From positions 1,240,168-1,304,167 of the forward strand of contig NW_004450478.1 of NCBI RefSeq assembly GCF_000321225.1: DNA of 64,000 nt, written 5' to 3'. The first letter of the stretch is position 1; every line of letters begins with the position of its first letter. The DNA comes from Odobenus rosmarus divergens (taxonomy: Eukaryota; Chordata; Mammalia; Carnivora; Odobenidae). The position numbers and the translations under genes are program-made. Under the pieces are notes generated by a model. The model did no database searches, was not told the DNA's origin, and worked only from the letters and a program-made list of their open reading frames with translations. Shown here piece by piece: positions 1 to 11,612 of the stretch.

Positions 1-20
1 ATTAGAATTCATTAAATACA

Positions 21-204
21 GGGGCGCCTGGGTGGATCAGTCAGTTAGTGTCTGCCTTGGGCTGCAGTCATGATCCCAGGGTCCTGGGAAGGAGCCCTGC
101 TCAGTGGGGAGCCTGCTTCTCCTCTCCCTCTGCCCTCCTCCGTGCTTGTGCTCTCTCTCTCATACTCTCTCTCTCTCAAATAAATAAAATCTTAAAAAAA
201 AAGG
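21..204 (+). mobile_element. Can-SINE (tRNA-Lys-derived)
   Basis: Begins ggggcgcctgggtggatcag, has the 'gatcccagggtcctggga' segment, a CT-rich tail and AAATAAAATCTTAAAA end. Flanked by a 14-bp target duplication attcattaaataca at 7-20 and 205-218. Confidence 0.95.
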
Positions 205-331
205 ATTCATTAAATACAAATCTCTCTATACTGCACACAATTTAATATTTTTTGATGATGATCCAGAAGGTATTGTAGGAACTTGCAGCATATCAAGCAT
301 CACGCTGAATATCAGTGAATCATTTACACAA

Positions 332-553
332 TTACTTAAAGTTAGGGATTAACTTCCCAAAAGAACATTCCTCATCTTGAAGATAGTATTTTTCCCAGAT
401 TCCTGTATAAGCACTGTAGAGCAGCACCGTCCTCCTCAGCCACTCTAAACTCTTCATAGAAACAGCTCCAGGGCTGATGGTCCATTCCACATTATCCTCA
501 TTGAAGAAACTCAATCTGAACACAAGCTGTGAGCTTATTTTCAGCCAGTCAGA
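332..553 (-). other. Unassigned open reading frame in intron 7
   Basis: A minus-strand frame of 73 codons between stops, from about 553 down to a TAA at 332-334. It begins SDWLKISSQLVFRLSFFNED and ends ECSFGKLIPNFK. It has no ATG at its start; the first in-frame ATG is at residue M in GAVSMKSLEW. A 'ctcacag' sequence near 530 could be an acceptor, but no matching donor was established. Composition looks protein-like (Trp, Tyr, charged residues, few low-complexity runs), but I recognise no family. It may be chance, a relic of a retrocopy, or an unannotated exon. Confidence 0.25.
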
Positions 554-1598
554 TAATCATGCATAAGGTTTACACTTTTCAGTGAAACTTGGTCACTGTT
601 GTTGAAAAACAAGACACCAAGTCTAGAGAAAAAAACATACAAATGTGTCTCTATATACTCCATTGTACTATTCACAGAGACTTAGTTGCATAAACAAACA
701 TTTCTGTTGAGTGAGTCAAAGAGGAAACAGAAATGTTAGAGTTCAAAACTGCATTCCATTTCACAAAGGGGGTTTTATTCAGAATGGGAAAGAACTGAAT
801 TACACTTATTTGCTTTTCTCAAAATAAAATACTCTAAGTTGATTTACCTTGAATATTTTTCTTCCTAAATAAAGCTATGTTAGTCCTACATTAATAACTT
901 CAGAAAATTCAAAATTATGAATAAGCATAATGGCTAACCTACTTTACTTGCTGAAATATTAAAATTCTGGTCAACTATTAACTGTAAATAATAACAGTAC
1001 CTTTTTATCAGAGAAAAAACATCACTAATCCCTATATTTCCTAGAAACTATTGGAAGGCATATCAGGATGCCTCATTTCACTTGAGGAAATGATACACTT
1101 GAAATTATGCTCTGATCTAGCTCCAAAATGATTTTCTAAAATCGGAAGAACCCCTCGGCTTTTCATTACTCAATATTCACAGGCCACATAAAAAAATTAG
1201 GCAGACTTCTAATCAGCTGATGAAGATAAGGTATAAATAGGTGTAGGTGCCACTACATGCCACTATTGATATTTTTCTAATGGATGTTTGGTAATAAACA
1301 CGACTGTCAAGTTTGAAATGACTGTGTTAATTATCAGGTACAAATATATAATCTTCAGCCTTATTTCTTCTAAAATTAAAAAAACTGAATGCAGTTCATG
1401 AGTCCATGAGCTTTACACAGGTTGAACCAAATGTTCTCCACTGATAATTATAAATGCTGCAGGGAAGAAATGTTTCTTTAAAAAAAAAAATTAAATAGCA
1501 AGTAATAAAATTCACCATGGGACGTTCTGTTCTCTTAAGAGTAAGGTTAACCAAACCCATGCATAGAAAATGCAGTAGAAAAAGTCTTCCTATTTCTT

Positions 1599-1809
1599 CC
1601 TATTCCTATAAAAAAGATTTTATTTTTACTTTTTTTTTTTTTAATTTTGAGAGAAAGAGACAGCAGAGCAAGAGACCAAGAGCGATGGGGAGGGGCAAAG
1701 GGAGAGGGAGAAGCAGGTTCCCTGTTGAGCAGGGCTGGATCCCAGGACCATGGGATCATGACCTGAGCTGAAAGCAGACGCTTAACCCACTGAACCACCC
1801 TGGCACCCC
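1599..1809 (-). mobile_element. Can-SINE, minus orientation
   Basis: Reverse-complement copy: T-rich end, GA-rich stretch, 'gatcatgacctgagctgaa' and the head 'ctgaaccaccctggcacccc'. Target duplication aagtcttcctatttctt at about 1582-1598 and 1810-1826. Confidence 0.94.
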
Positions 1810-2377
1810 AAGTCTTCCTATTTCTTAATGACAGTCCTTCATATCTTGTTTAATTCTCACTTTATCCCCACTGGATAGACAGAATCACCAAATTTAAAAG
1901 ACTGCACCTATGGAACATTTTTCATTTTTACAAAAAGATGTGGTTGTAAAGAGACTCTGGAGTCAGAAAACCCAGACAGTGCTGTTCTCGCCGTGAGGCC
2001 AGCTCCAGCAGTGGGCACTCCCTGACTGAGGGAGCAGAAGCACATTTACAAGCTGCTCCATCAAACAGTGTCTCTCATTGGGCCGTTTGGCCACCTAAAT
2101 TTCGTCTGTAAGAAGTGGGAAGGTGTTAAAACAAGTGAAGTGGGAAACCACGTGAAGTTCCCAAAACCTTGATCTGAAAATCTGCTTTCAGCCAGCACAA
2201 ATATATATATATAACCAAAAAATGCATACTTTTCCTGTATTGACTCGCAAAACTGGGTGCAAATTGGCTAGTTAAAAATCTAATCATAGATTGTTAACTG
2301 TTCTAATTACTTTAATAAATACATTAATATATTACAATTATTGTCATTACTGTCATTAGCTACCACCATGCATTGAA

Positions 2378-2515
2378 GATTAGTGTTTATTATGTGCCAA
2401 GTGGTTTGCTAAGCATTTCTCATTAAGAAGCTCTATTTATCCTTGTACTACTAGAATGAGGTAGGTACTATTATTATCTCATTATACAAATAAAGACATT
2501 GAGTTCACAAGTCAA
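2378..2515 (-). mobile_element. MIR SINE
   Basis: Minus-oriented MIR: 'tttattatgtgccaagtggt' 'ttgctaagcatt' and 'gaggtaggtactattattat'. Confidence 0.8.
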
Positions 2516-2593
2516 AAAGAAGCTACAAACACTCAGCTTGTTCCTCATCTTCCTCACCATGTATTCTACATCTCAAAACTTTAGTGCCTAAAA

Positions 2594-2775
2594 ATACGGG
2601 CTTTGAAATCAAATAGATCTGAGCTCAGTCCCTGACAAGCTATTACATGGGGTTAAGTTACTTAGCCTCTTTTCTTATCTCACTTTTCTTATCTGTAAAA
2701 TGGAGAGGATAATACTGTGCCTTAATAGAAACATTTTTGGGCTCAAATAAGGTCATGCATATTTATAGAGCTATA
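2594..2775 (+). mobile_element. MIR SINE
   Basis: 'ttaagttacttagcctcttt' and 'ttatctgtaaaatggagagg' 'ataatactg' in order. Confidence 0.82.
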
Positions 2776-2844
2776 TCAATGTGTATCTTATTTGAAAAAT
2801 CCAAGGTGTCCTTTCCAATCCCTAATTTACTTTACCTCTCAGCT

Positions 2845-3080
2845 ATTACTGGTAGTATTTACTGTAAACGGGCACTGTTATAAGGGCTTTATAGATGTTA
2901 ATTCACTCTCCAAGCAAGCCTGACCCGGGTACTTTGGTTATCCACATTTTGCTGCGGAGAAAAATGAAACACGGAGACACGAAAACCTTGCCCAAGGTCA
3001 CACGGCTAGTAAGGGGCAGAGCAAAGATTAAACCTCTAGAGTCTGGCTTTGGAGCCCAGTCTTAACCTCTGAACCACACC
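2845..3080 (-). mobile_element. MIR SINE, near full length
   Basis: Minus copy with 'ccttgcccaaggtcacacgg' 'ctagtaaggggcagagc' and the tRNA-like end 'cagtcttaacctctgaacca'. Third MIR in a 700-bp cluster of alternating orientation. Confidence 0.87.
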
Positions 3081-3339
3081 TTTCACTATTCCTAAAGTCC
3101 TCTCCTTCCTTAACTTCCAGGACACTGCTTTCCATTTCTCCTCTGTCTCCAACAGGTGGGTCTCCTCCGCTTTCCCTCTGAGGCGCCATGCCCCAACTTT
3201 GTCCTCTCCTGCAGATGAGACACCAGCTCTTCATTGGACCTTAGATCCCCCCATGCATTCACTGCCTCATCCTACACTGACAATACCTTAACAGAAACTG
3301 CCAGTCCCCCCACCTGCTCCAGTCCGTTCTCCACTTCTT

Positions 3340-3700
3340 CACAGTAATCAGTGCTGTCTGTGGGAACACAGCCTCTCAGAGACCCCACTTCCCAGCCTCC
3401 CTTGCAGCTAAGTGGGGCCACGGGAGCCCTCGTCAATGGAATGGGAGCAGAGATGATGAGCGCTGAATGCGTTGGAGCTTCTTCCCACGCCCTCCTTCTT
3501 CCCACTGCCTGGAACTGGAGAGAAACAGGAGCAATTTTGGAAGACAGGTATTAAAAAAAGATGAAAGTGTCTCACCATCCTGGGTCCCTGGAGGAACCTA
3601 TGCAGCAGAGCTGCCTGGCTGCCTGGCCCACCGGACCGGTTTACAAGAGAAAAATAGATTCCCACTGTATTCAAGTCATTGCATTTGGAGCGAGCTCTTT
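3340..3700 (+). repeat. Ancient interspersed repeat, family unsure
   Basis: 'cttcccagcctcccttgcag' 'ctaagtggggccacgggagc' and the following 'atgggagcagagatgatgag' stretch are a pattern I know from a common old mammalian repeat, but I cannot name the family with certainty. The 114- and 131-codon frames that overlap here are explained by it. Confidence 0.45.
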
Positions 3701-5572
3701 CCCTGTGTAGTCCGCACAAAATCCACGTCTCTGCCTGAATTAGGTCTACCAAGTGTCATCTCCTCACTCACATGGCTCACATGTGACAGTTTCCTACCTC
3801 TGCTCCCCTGCCTGGAGACCCGGTCCTCACCTCCACTCTGCTTCACAATGCGGACACAATGATTCTGAAGCACAAATCTAAAATTGTTACTTCGTGAAGT
3901 ACTTCTTTCGGGTCAGAATATTATAATGGCTTTCTTCTGCGTAAAAACTCTAAAGGCATTATCTGTAAGTCTTCATTAACAGAGCACAAGAAGAGAAGCA
4001 GAGCAGTGAAGAGGTAACAGGAAACCTGCAACAGAACTATGTCGGGAAGAGAGGGAAAGGAAAGAAGAATACATGTGTCCACCTGAGGCAAAACTGGCAG
4101 AACGGTTCGAAGTCCGATTAGATGAAGCAAGCCTGAAGATAAAAGGGATTTTCCCCCTACCAAGCACAGACTGGTCCTGCAGGGCCCTGGATGATAAAAC
4201 AGACATCACCCCAAGTCAGAGTCAACCCGACCCCCACTGACAGTTGCTGAGGAGATAATGGAGTCAGCCGAGAGGCAGGAGGGAGTATCTTTGACTTCAT
4301 ATAAAAGAACCCCGAGAATGGATCTTATTGGGGATATTCCATCTAAATAACCACTGAGCCTGAAAGCTGCCTACCATTTCCTCTCTGGGCAGGAGGTTCT
4401 GTGTGTGTTTATCTGAGAAGGGAGTTTCATTATTAATAAATCGGAATCCCGCGACTACTCAGTGATAAGCCTTCCTTTCATAATAATGCCTCAAATCTGT
4501 GAACGTGCCTGCCTTTCTGTGCGGCAACTACTCACAGACTTTAGCATAAAATGCATGCAGTAGCAGGACAACAGGGCTCTTCCTAATGCAGTGCCTGCCC
4601 TGTCCAGCCCTGCCAGAAGGCCCTCCTCCCACCCTATGCTCCAGCTGAGCTTCCAGCTCTAACTTTGCACCGCGGCTTCTTTGCTTGCCACATGCCCTTT
4701 TCGGCCCCCTGCCCCCCAAATGTTTTCTGCATGTGGCTAACACCTGCCTATCTCAATGAATGATGAGCCCCTCTATGTTCTCATGTTGCACATCTCAAAC
4801 ATAAACACAATGGTAATTAAAGATTGCCTGCCCTGTGTCCGGCTCCTTCTTGTGCCCCCATTTAGGTTCATCTAATTCCTATCTCTTATTCTAGCCACTG
4901 ATGTGCAGATCATTACTATGCAGACTTGACTAACTTTATGTTCCTGAACCTGGCCAGCACCTGGTCGGGGACCTAAACTGTTACTTCTAGCGTCCTGCCT
5001 TGCATTTCTCTTTCAACACTCGCCCCTCATTTTGTTTAGCTTTTTTTGTGCATGTGGTGATTTACTTGGTCATAAGAAGAATCCTACTAGTAATTTAAGA
5101 GCAGGGTTACTTGGGAGAAAAATAATCAATCTCATAACTATGTAGAACTTGCTGGAAAGCCATACATACCCCTATCCCCTACCAACTCCTTTTGTATCTA
5201 CAACACTCTGTCATGTCTCTACCACAGAGAATTGCTAAGGAAGTATTTATGTTTAGGATGTTGCGTGTGAAAATTATAAAATCAAAGTTGGTTCTGTTAG
5301 TCGAAATAGATACATAGTATTGACTCACCTTTCTAACTGTCAACAGGAGAAGAGTGTTAACAAAAAGTGTTGAGGGCTGAGATGCTGCCCAGAAAAAAAA
5401 AAATGGTATAGATTATAAAACAAATACCATTTTCCAACACCGACAGGGTACAAAGGAGATAAGGAAGAACAGGACCTCCAATCTGTGAGGGAGGACAGCA
5501 TGAATTCATGACTCTCAGCTCACATAGCAGATAACAGACAACAGAGAACAAAAACTTAAAATGAACCATCCT

Positions 5573-5752
5573 AGGGGCATCTGGATGGTGCCGACAGTTA
5601 AGCATCTGACTCTTGGTTTCAGTTCAGATTGTGATCTCAGGGTCCTGAGATCAAGTCCTGCGTGAGGCTCTGCACTCAGCACAGAGTCGACCTGAGATTC
5701 TCTCCTCCTCTCCCTCTGTCCCTCCTGCTTGTGCTCTTGCGTGTGCCCACAA
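5573..5752 (+). mobile_element. Can-SINE, older diverged copy
   Basis: Head ggggcatctggatggtgcc, 'actcttggtttcagttcaga' body and CT tail. Perfect 14-bp target duplication aaaatgaaccatcc at 5558-5571 and 5753-5766; the A-tail is nearly lost. Confidence 0.93.
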
Positions 5753-7029
5753 AAAATGAACCATCCCACATGGTTCACTGTGGGCTGCCCCCACCTTTAA
5801 CTGGGATGATGTGGGGGAGCATCCCATCCTCACCTTCTGTGAGCACTACAGATCTATACATACTTGGCACCAACTGGGTTCTTCATCCTGTAACCAAGGC
5901 TCGGAGAGATCACATCCCTTCACTTCCATGCTCCCTGCCCTTCCCTATCACCCTGTTTGTAGATGTTTTCTGTTACTCAGAGAAGAAATAAGCAACCACC
6001 TAAAGAGGCAGAAATGGTTTGGGGCAAAATTACTTGTCACAAAGGAAATCATAAAAGAGTATTTGCTATTCAAAGCCAATACCACACGGAACATATAAAG
6101 ACTAAGGGTCTAAAAGGAAAGTGTTCTGAAGGCACTCAGCTGTGTGGAAACCATCTCTCTGTCCAGCCCTCATATAAACTGCTGTGAATACTATTTTTCT
6201 GAAGAAGCAGTCAATATCTTTCCATAGCGGTCTTTCTTCTAACTACAAAACAAAGAAATGTGTCTATGGGGATACATTTTACTTCACTCTCGGTTCCTCT
6301 TTGTTTTACATTTTGAGTTGGTCCATGTGAAGTAGGGCCTGTTGTGAACATGTTTACTTCCATGTAGTTTTCTTAGGTGGCATACAGAGAAGGAAAATGG
6401 CATTTCAGTCCCTTTGAGGAGATGTTTATGCTTCATTTAACATCTGGGGTAGCAGACACTGCAACTATCTCTACAACTGTGGTTCTTCACACTTTTAGGT
6501 ATGAAACCCCAAGAAAAGTTGATGAAAACTATGGATCCTAGTCACGGAAAAAAATGCACATAAAATATTGAAAACAATTTCAGCAGTATCACCTTTCCCT
6601 TGAAGCCTGTCCAGCAAGAGCTTAGGTCCACGGGCAAGAGATTGGGAGTCCCTCTCTGCAAAGTCTTTTTCTCTGCTAGCCTTCTTTATTTTTCTCTCTG
6701 GTTTTTGTTTTGTTTTTTCCTCCAGATCAGGTCTAGACAGAGAACTTTAGTAACGATATGGTAGAAAACTCAGCAGGTGAGAGAAGGAAAAGATACATCC
6801 CAGTGCCTGTATTCTACCAACTTCAACTTGGAGAAGGTGTTTTGCTGAGGCCAGGTCTCACACCTAGTATATAGAGAGTGTGGTTGCACAAACAATCCCA
6901 AAGAACAAGGTAGTCAGCAGTCAGTAATCACTGGCCTAGGCTAGCCCTGGGTGGGCTTTTGCATTTGTAGTTTCTTAGGGTAGAAAAAAAAAAAATTCTT
7001 CAGTGGATCTTTGAACGGCTGCATCCTTC

Positions 7030-7340
7030 TCATCTATTGCTCTCAGTTCAAATGTCACTTCTTAAAAGAGAGGGTTCCTAACCATCCTAAGTAGCTCCCT
7101 TGCCAATAAAGCCATTCTCCAGCATATGACCCTACTTAGAGTCTTCAAAATGCTTTTACCACTGCCTGAAATTATTTTTTATTGCTGTGTTTATCTTGCT
7201 AAATGTCTATCATCCTAACTAGAATCTAAGTTATACAGGAGGAATTTTGGTCTGCAACATTCTCTGCTATATCCTCAGCATTTACAATAGCACCTGGAGC
7301 CCAGGAGGCACTCAAAAAACATTCTGACTTAATGAATGTG
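7030..7340 (+). mobile_element. L2 LINE 3' end
   Basis: 'ctcagttcaaatgtcacttc', 'ctgctatatcctcagcattt', 'aatagcacctggagcccagg' and 'cttaatgaatg' match the L2 3' end in order. Confidence 0.8.
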
Positions 7341-7679
7341 ATGGAACCAAATTGATGATCAGAAATATTTTCATCTGCGATTTTTACATCTACACTTTTA
7401 TACAAGTGTGTAGCTCATTACATACAGGTATTGGAGGACCTGCGTACCAAATCCAACAATACCTCTGATGGGAATGTTTCTAAAATGTGTGATTGTCGCT
7501 ATATTTCTGCTCTGTCATTTTTCATAGGTTCCAAATGTGTCATAAAATATTATTGGGTCAGGGACCATGCAGGCCACCAGATGGTTGCAAATGATTTATT
7601 TCCTTGATTTCAGACTACTGAAGAAAGATTGCAGGAAGAAAGCCAGTTCTTATCTCTGAGCTTACAGAATACGAAAGAT

Positions 7680-8110
7680 AAAAGGGACCTTGAAGTTCAT
7701 CGAGTCCAGATCCACTCTTAATTCAAAAACCCATCCTACCCCCCAACGACATGGTTATCTGACCTTGACTTTAATATTTTTAGTGATGAGACACTCATTA
7801 TTTTACAAGAGAACCTGTGTCACAATTGGACGGATTTTGGTGAGCAAGGTCTTCCTTCTATTGATTCAAAATTTCCTTCCTGTAATGTCTGGCCCTTGGA
7901 GCAACAATGAGTAAGTCTAGTTCCTGTTCTGAATGATGAACTTTGAAATATTTGAAGACATCTAAAATATCTCCCCCTGGTATCTGCTACCTTGGAATAA
8001 GCAACGTAAATACCTCCAGCTATCCCTCACTTGTTCCTCCCTGATAGACCCCTCATCTTCCAGGTGGATGGTCTCTGGGCACTCTTCAATTAGGAAACAT
8101 ATGTTCTCCA
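7680..8110 (+). repeat. Possible ancient (CR1/L3-like) repeat
   Basis: 'agggaccttgaagttcatcg' 'agtccag' and, 300 bp on, 'cagctatccctcacttgttc' with 'gggcactcttcaatt' resemble old CR1/L3-type copies. A similar opening occurs at about 38950-39020. Weak. Confidence 0.3.
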
Positions 8111-9152
8111 GGGCAAAGTGGAATTAAGTCTTATTTTTAATGATGGATTTAATTGTACTTGTGCCATAAAGCTACTAAGTGATCCACTTTTGTAAGTCAA
8201 CTATGCATATAATTATGCACTATATCATTACCAATACCAGCATCTGTTATTAATTATAAAATGTAAAAGCAGATTTACTCTGATATAATGAACCTCCATC
8301 TCTGTGGGAAGTTTGTCTAAAGAACATCTCGTAACTGACAAGGCCAGCTTGCTACTGAAAGTGTTTTGATGAAAATATGAAAAAGCCTTTCAAATAATCT
8401 GGTTCCTCAATTTGCACATGCACGATCATGTGGCTTCTTTCAATGTCAAAATTCATGGAATAAGCAATTATAGACAGCCTGAAAGTAAAGCATTCCATGA
8501 TAAATACTACTAGTGGAAATAATCTAAGACAAACCAGTAAAATGAATTGCATTTTTACAGCAAGAAAATTTTATCAAATGTTTAATTGAATGCGTTTCAA
8601 CTAAACAAAGTACAGTTGAAGTGACGGTCCATATTCAGACTTTATGGGAAGATCTGGTAAACTGATTCATGTTTTGACATTCTTATGATCAATGTTGGTT
8701 ATAATTATATTATCAGTATTAATCACTAAAGAAGGTAGAGATTATTATATATGGTGGTGTAGCCCAATGATTTGCCATATTGACTTGCCACTCCTAAAAA
8801 CTAACAAAAGTTCACACTAGGAAAGTTGGATAGGTTTCAATTCACCTCTATACTTACATCTATACTGTAATCATTTGTGTCTTTAAAACCTAGTAGTGAG
8901 TTATAATGTATTTGGATATCCACAATTATGTTTGCATTTAATAATATCTTGGAAATATTAAACACTGTTTTCTGTTTTATGGAATGAACAGGGCTTTAAC
9001 TGTTGAACTTGTTAGTTGACCATCCTTATTTCAGACTTTCACCCAGAAAAAAAGATGTAGCATAATCACGGAGAACTCAGACACTGACCCAATAATTCTT
9101 TGATATCTTTTCAAATAAACAACCCTAGTAATTCAGTTGTTTCAACAATTTT

Positions 9153-9613
9153 TGTTATGAGTTGTGTTCCCTCCAAATGCGTATGTTGAGGTCCTAATCC
9201 CCAGAACCTCAGAATGGGATCTTATTTGGAAATAGACTCATTGCAGATATAATTAGTTAAGATGAAATCGTACTGAAGAAGGGTGGGTCCCTAAAGCAAT
9301 ATGACTGGTGTCCTTTTGAACAAGGTGAAATCTGGAGATATATACAAACAGGGAAGAATTCCATGTGAAGGTGAAGGCAGAGATTGGGGTGAAGCTTCTA
9401 CAACCAAGGAACACCAAAGATTGCCATCAAACCACCAGAAGCTGAAAGATGGGCACAGAACAGATTCTTCCTCACCCCCTCAGAAGGAACCAAGCCTGTT
9501 GACACCTTGATCTCAAGCCTTCTAGCCTTCAGAACCATGAAACAATAAATATCTGCTGTTTAAGTCACTCACTTTGTGGTACTTTGTTACAGCCGCCCTA
9601 GGAAACTAACACA
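9153..9613 (+). mobile_element. Solo LTR, MaLR/MLT1-like
   Basis: About 460 bp with TG..CA ends (tgttatgagttgtgttcc to 'ggaaactaacaca'). It includes 'ggatcttatttggaaataga', 'atgactggtgtccttttgaa' and an AATAAA signal before 'tgctgtttaagtcact'. This is the layout of mammalian MaLR (ERVL-related) LTRs. No internal viral sequence adjoins it. Family name is from memory. Confidence 0.75.
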
Positions 9614-9733
9614 ATTCTGAATCTCTTAAAAAATATTTGGCACACTTCTCTGTGGCATGTCTTCAGAGCCCAAAGCACTTTATTTTGGATATGCTTAATG
9701 TGACATAGTCTTGTCCTCTGAGATGAATTTTTT

Positions 9734-9918
9734 TTTAAAGATTTTATTTATTTATTTGAGAGAGAGAGAATGAGAGAGAGCACAACAGGGAAGAGGGTCA
9801 GAGGGAGAAGCAGACTCCCCGCTGAGCAGGGAGTCCGATGCGGGACTCGATCCCGGGACTCCAGGATCATGACCTGAGCCGAAGGCAGTCGCTTAACCAA
9901 CTAGGCCACCCAGGCGCC
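9734..9918 (-). mobile_element. Can-SINE, minus orientation
   Basis: T-rich end, AAGATTTTATTTATTT, GA run and head reading 'ccacccaggcgccc' at the right. Target duplication ctgagatgaatttttt at 9718-9733 and 9919-9934. Confidence 0.95.
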
Positions 9919-10224
9919 CTGAGATGAATTTTTTAACAGCCAAAAGCTACACATATCTAAGATATAAAGATGATGGATCATTTGTGTACATAATCCACCA
10001 TCTTTTTCAAATAATTTACACCATAAATTAATGAAACTGATTTTTGTGCATCTCTACAACTGACTTTGGGAGCCTAAAAGATGTTTTGAATAATAATAGT
10101 ATTTCTAGGGAAAAATGTATAACCTCCTAAGGTAACCATCTTGAAATATATATAAAAAGGCATGTTTTATAAATCATGACATTCTGTTTTAAAGTTTCAC
10201 TCTTTATAGCTATATTATATACAC

Positions 10225-10250
10225 GTGTGTGTGTGTGTGTGTGTGTGTGT
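10225..10250. repeat. (GT)n microsatellite
   Basis: Thirteen GT units, flanked by further imperfect ACGTG/TGCATG alternation. Alternating purine-pyrimidine, so Z-DNA-prone. Confidence 0.95.
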
Positions 10251-10597
10251 ACGTGCATGTATGGATGATATATTCTGAATAGTGTGAGTTAACTTTATGG
10301 TAAGCCAGAGGTTCTCAATAGTGCCTTCTGATACCCAGATGTTCGAATGGAGATGTTCCTGGGAAATGATCCCAGCCCCTTGGCCTGAGCACCTTCCCTT
10401 CCATTTGGTTTACATTTTGATCTTCCATTCTAGATCAAGACTGCAATAAAATTTTCTGTAATGTGGAAATGTCTTATATCTGCATTGTCTAATACAGAAG
10501 CTGCTAGTCTCAAGTGGCCTTTAAGCATTTGAAATGTAGCTATTTCAACTAAGGAAATGACATTTTAATTTAATTTTAGTTTAAATAGCCACATGTA

Positions 10598-10700
10598 TAT
10601 GCACAAACAATGAATCATGGAACACTGCATCAAAAACTAATGATGTAATGTATGGTGGTTAACATAACAATAAAAAAAATTAAAAAATAAATAAATAAAT
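10598..10700 (+). mobile_element. Severely 5'-truncated L1 (3' end only)
   Basis: About 100 bp: 'aatcatggaacactgcatc', 'gatgtaatgtatggtggtta' and an (AAAT)n-rich tail, the 3' terminus of a carnivore L1. Perfect 15-bp target duplication aaatagccacatgta at 10583-10597 and 10701-10715 proves a separate retroposition. Confidence 0.88.
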
Positions 10701-11405
10701 AAATAGCCACATGTAGCTATTGGCCACTGTACTGGATGGTGTAGTTCTAGATTTTAATTTGAATTAAGATTCTGCTGCTAACAAAGTTTGAAAATCACCA
10801 TTAAAAATGAAGGAATAGGAAAACTTCTGATAATAAAGGAATAACTGATGATTCAGATAAATTCTCCCAGAAAACACAGCCATGCAACTTTCTTGGGCAT
10901 GTGATGATTGATTTTAAACCCAGTGAGCATCTAACTCCATTAAATCTGCCAACTAAAACTAACATCGCTGATCATTTGCCAGTAGGGGGAACTGAAGAGT
11001 AGAGGACAGCATTTTCCCTGGAGAGTGGGATTTATTTATTTATTTTTTCCTACATACGTTTTAGTCTGTGTGGAGGCCCTAAAATACATATCCTGTCCGG
11101 GAACTCCAAACCTTGTCTTCCCGAATATCCAGAGTTCTTTAGACACCCTGCATGGACCTGTTTTCAAAGGATCCCTAGGAGGCAATAGAAATTGGTTCTA
11201 CACAATACAGTTTAAAAATCAGTTGATTCTAAACCTAGTCTTTCCCAATTTCCTTTGTTAACATGTGATAAGGTTCAGATTTTTATATTGATTTTTAGCT
11301 TTATCCTGTTTCTCCACATACCAGAGAAAAATTTTTAAGGGCCTTTATATTTAGAAGGGGAAAATTTCATTGCCATGTTGTTGATTCTTTACTTAAAAGT
11401 CATTA

Positions 11406-11612
<207 letters not shown>

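Noticed and set aside
21..204. tRNA gene at SINE heads (this and other copies)
   Set aside because: The tRNA-like sequence is the retroposed SINE head with CT tail and A-tail; no intact cloverleaf of a functional tRNA was seen.
3408..3862. 114- and 131-codon frames on opposite strands
   Set aside because: They overlap each other and an old interspersed repeat; no recognisable domain or splice structure.
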